10,807 bases of DNA from contig NZ_BAABRP010000035.1 of NCBI RefSeq assembly GCF_039545055.1, positions 1 through 10,807 of the forward strand. Reading direction: 5' to 3'. This document shows positions 9,465 through 10,807 of this stretch, in pieces. The DNA comes from Deinococcus carri. Its GTDB lineage: Bacteria > Deinococcota > Deinococci > Deinococcales > Deinococcaceae. The position numbers and the translations under genes are program-made. Position 1 is the stretch's first letter, and each line of letters starts with the position of its first letter. The notes beneath the pieces are model-generated. The model was not told the DNA's origin, made no database searches, and saw nothing but the letters and a program-made list of their open reading frames with translations.

Positions 9465-9488
9465 GGGGGAGGGGTTGGGGAGGGGGGG
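9465..9488 (+). other. G-quadruplex motif
   Basis: Four G tracts of 5, 4, 4 and 7 bases separated by A, TT and A on the plus strand. This satisfies the usual G3+N1-7 rule with very short loops. The first tract can alternatively form a hairpin with the CCCCTC block at 9450. Whether it folds in DNA or in read-through mRNA is unknown. Confidence 0.55.
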
Positions 9489-9555
9489 TGGACGGCAACG
9501 CCGTCCCAGCGTGGGAAAGGTCCAGGAAGTTATGAATCTGTCCACACCATTGCTG

Positions 9556-9690
9556 ATACTGATTCCGATTGAAGGGTGTTGAAAACACCCGGAAATCCGA
9601 CCAGAGGGAGAAGGAACAAGGGCGGATTTCGGGAGATGGATGAACAGGCGGTGCCCTCCCGACTGTTCAGGAATTGGACGGAATCCGTAT
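9556..9690. repeat. Cloverleaf-like structured element (135 bases), possible small repeat or structured RNA
   Basis: Closing stem: ATAC (9556-9559) with GTAT (9687-9690), one mismatch, then GATTCCG (9561-9567) with CGGAATC (9679-9685). Inside it are three separate perfect stems: GGGTGTT/AACACCC (9574-9580 with 9584-9590, GAA loop), GAAATCCG/CGGATTTC (9592-9599 with 9623-9630) and TGAACAG/CTGTTCA (9641-9647 with 9663-9669). The nested arrangement forms a four-way junction. Pairing holds on both strands, so the direction of any RNA is unclear. No known RNA family was recognised. Confidence 0.5.
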
Positions 9691-9702
9691 GAACCCCTGG
9701 AG

Positions 9703-9746
9703 GAGAGCTGCACCTGGAGGAAGTAGGAAGTCCAGGTGCAGCTCTC
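9703..9746. terminator. Strong hairpin, probable shared terminator of the convergent livGF and iclR genes
   Basis: Bases 9703-9718 pair perfectly with 9731-9746 (16 bp, 12-base loop), with two more possible pairs outside. On the plus strand a short TTT follows. The iclR stop is 23 bases to the right. The position between convergent genes fits a two-way terminator, though neither side has a long T run. Confidence 0.6.
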
Positions 9747-9768
9747 TTTGCCCACCCGGTGATCGCCC

Positions 9769-10590
9769 TCAGGATTTTCGTTGGTTGCGAGGGGCCTGCC
9801 TCAGTTTCTCCTGACCCTCGACCAGGTGCCAGTGCAGCCGACCTTCACCCGGATCCGGCTGGTACCCGAGGCGCTCCGAGATGACGTGGGTGGCGGCCAG
9901 GAGTTCTTGCAGCCAGAGACTCTTATGCCGCTCGAAGCGGGGTGTTGCCGCTGCGATGGTCACCGCTGCGATGATCTCACCGTTGGCATTGTAAATCGGT
10001 GCACCGATGGCGGAGCGGCCGGAGTTCGATTCCTCAATGTCGAGGCCATAACCACGCTCACGGATCCGGGCGAGTTCGGATTGCAACTCGTCCAGCGAGA
10101 CGATGGTGTTGGGGGTGAACGCCTGCATGCGCGCGCAGACCCGGCGCACCTCCTCCTGGGAACGGCTGGCGAGGAAGACCTTACCGGAGGCAGAGGCGTA
10201 CGCGGGCAGCACGTCACCTACCCTGACCAGTGGAGGATCTCCATCCCCCTCCACGAGGTCAATGCAAATGGCGTGACCACCGTCAAAGGCCATCAGGTGC
10301 AGCGGCTCCTGAAGCAGGACTGCAAGCCGTTCCATCTCTTCATGGGCGACCAGACGCCAGGGTGTCTGGGCCATCAGAACGGCATGCAGCGGCACGATCA
10401 TGAACCCCAACCGGTAACGTCCGGTGACCATCCGGTGAACCAGACCAATTTGCGTCAGTGTGGTCAGGGCATCATGGGCGCTGGTCTTGGGGATACTCAG
10501 CTTCCTTGCCACCTCGCTCACGCCCCACTCCGGGTTGTGGGCGGTGAAAAGGCGCAGAACCCGTCCTGCTTTTTCCAATGTGCTTAACAT
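9769..10590 (-). CDS. IclR-family transcriptional regulator
   Basis: A 273-residue DNA-binding regulator. Residues 1-62 form the winged helix: MLSTLEKAGRVLRLF, then GVSEVARKLSIPKTSAHDAL (helix-turn-helix at about 23-42) and the wing GRYRLGF at 57-63. Residues 80-245 form the IclR effector domain, with YASASGKVFLA at 131-141, an RERGYGLDIEE turn at 177-187 and SAIGAPIYNANGEIIAAVTI at 193-212. The C-terminal 30 residues are polar and not conserved. This family includes PcaR, PcaU and PobR, which respond to beta-ketoadipate, protocatechuate or 4-hydroxybenzoate; nothing in the sequence tells which effector applies. The start ATG has only a weak ribosome site (AAGAG 5 bases away). It converges on the transporter operon and probably controls it through the palindrome at 4714; pca control is inferred. 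Confidence 0.9.
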   Translation of the reverse strand: MLSTLEKAGRVLRLFTAHNPEWGVSEVARKLSIPKTSAHDALTTLTQIGLVHRMVTGRYRLGFMIVPLHAVLMAQTPWRLVAHEEMERLAVLLQEPLHLMAFDGGHAICIDLVEGDGDPPLVRVGDVLPAYASASGKVFLASRSQEEVRRVCARMQAFTPNTIVSLDELQSELARIRERGYGLDIEESNSGRSAIGAPIYNANGEIIAAVTIAAATPRFERHKSLWLQELLAATHVISERLGYQPDPGEGRLHWHLVEGQEKLRQAPRNQRKS

Positions 10591-10682
10591 CTCACTCTTA
10601 GGGACCTCACCCGCCAGACATGTTATCTGAATGGACTGTCGCGTCTTCCAGGCCCATTTCCTTGCATCCGTTTCCTGATGTC

Positions 10683-10807
10683 AAGACCCGTTGCGCAGTA
10701 GAGGTAGGAGCAGGTAGGTTCAGGGGTGTTACGGCTGGAGAAGCTGAAGTCCCGAGCGCGTTCCTTTGAGCGGCTGGTGGGGCTAACGCCGATGGAGTTT
10801 GACCAGC
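10683..10807 (+). mobile_element. Left end of an insertion sequence, cut by the window edge
   Basis: Starts near AAGACCCGTTGCG (10683-10695), which looks like the left ends of IS5-group elements from memory, and continues into the transposase start. The boundary is placed where similarity to the fragment at 4556-4457 begins, and could shift by a few bases. It lies 93 bases upstream of the iclR start, pointing away from it. No target duplication can be examined because the right end is outside the window. Confidence 0.6.
10726..10807 (+). CDS. Transposase, N-terminal fragment (cut by window edge)
   Basis: GTG start at 10726, then [19 protein letters not shown] and TPMEFDQ, 27 residues before the edge. 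The [15 protein letters not shown] pattern is the N-terminal helix region of IS5-type DDE transposases as I know them from Deinococcus-like genomes; the catalytic part is not visible. An AGGAG at 10706-10710 lies 15 bases upstream, rather far, so the exact start is uncertain. Confidence 0.6.
   Translation, partial: MLRLEKLKSRARSFERLVGLTPMEFDQ

Larger units (their letters stand above)
9379..9768. other. 390-base hairpin-rich intergenic region between convergent operons
   Basis: No protein-coding character in any frame. In order it holds an 11-bp inverted repeat (9395-9405 with 9437-9447, one G-U), a GC hairpin (9450-9459 with 9465-9474), a run of four G tracts (9465-9488), a 7-bp hairpin with an AAC loop (9490-9506), a four-stem cloverleaf-like fold (9556-9690), and a 16-bp hairpin (9703-9746). 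So much pairing in so short a space suggests one or more small repeats or a structured RNA rather than plain spacer. The CCCCTCTC/GGGGAGGGGTTGGGG block resembles a dispersed repeat type seen in several GC-rich bacteria (from memory). Confidence 0.6.

Noticed and set aside
10591..10682. Promoter or operator for iclR.
   Set aside because: Only weak -10-like TAACAT/GATAAC strings on the minus strand and no GTTCG/CGAAC palindrome; not enough to call a site.

Overview
The window looks like a piece of a high-GC bacterial chromosome, most likely Deinococcus or a close relative. That is inferred from high GC, GC-rich codon use, a fused PcaD-PcaC enzyme, an insertion-sequence start that resembles Deinococcus elements from memory, and hairpin-rich intergenic DNA. 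No 16S rRNA or other marker is present to confirm it. The theme is catabolism of aromatic acids by the protocatechuate branch of the beta-ketoadipate pathway, next to a branched-chain-amino-acid-type (HAAT) ABC importer and an IclR-family regulator.

Left part (1-4069, minus strand): a tightly packed operon read right to left, pcaDC fusion (pcaL) - pcaH - pcaG - pcaB - pcaF (cut by the window edge). Neighbouring genes overlap by 4 to 11 bases or are 10 bases apart, so translation is probably coupled. Together they take protocatechuate through ring cleavage (PcaHG), cycloisomerisation (PcaB), decarboxylation and lactone hydrolysis (PcaL) towards beta-ketoadipyl-CoA thiolysis (PcaF). The succinyl-CoA transferase genes (pcaIJ) are not in view.

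Middle (4070-4841): no intact gene. It holds a hairpin-bearing leader directly in front of the pca operon, a decayed iclR-like gene, a fragment of the left end of an insertion sequence that seems to interrupt it, a GC hairpin, and a perfect 7-5-7 inverted repeat of the GTTCG/CGAAC type expected for IclR-family regulators, about 110 bases before the transporter operon.

Right part (4842-9378, plus strand): livK-like binding protein, an 84-base gap with a very stable stem-loop, then livH-, livM- and a fused livG-livF-type ATPase gene linked by ATGA overlaps. Next is a 390-base intergenic stretch full of hairpins, including a four-stem cloverleaf-like fold, a G-quadruplex motif and a 16-bp hairpin that probably acts as terminator. 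An intact iclR gene (9769-10590) converges on the transporter operon. At the right edge starts an IS transposase whose first ~100 bases resemble the fragment at 4457-4556, in the opposite orientation. The transporter-iclR block is therefore bracketed by two related IS ends.

Working model (inference): the importer brings in protocatechuate or a related aromatic acid, the pca operon degrades it, and the IclR protein senses a pathway compound and acts at the palindrome before livK. The broken iclR copy next to the pca operon suggests that local regulator was lost and the remaining one took over or was acquired.
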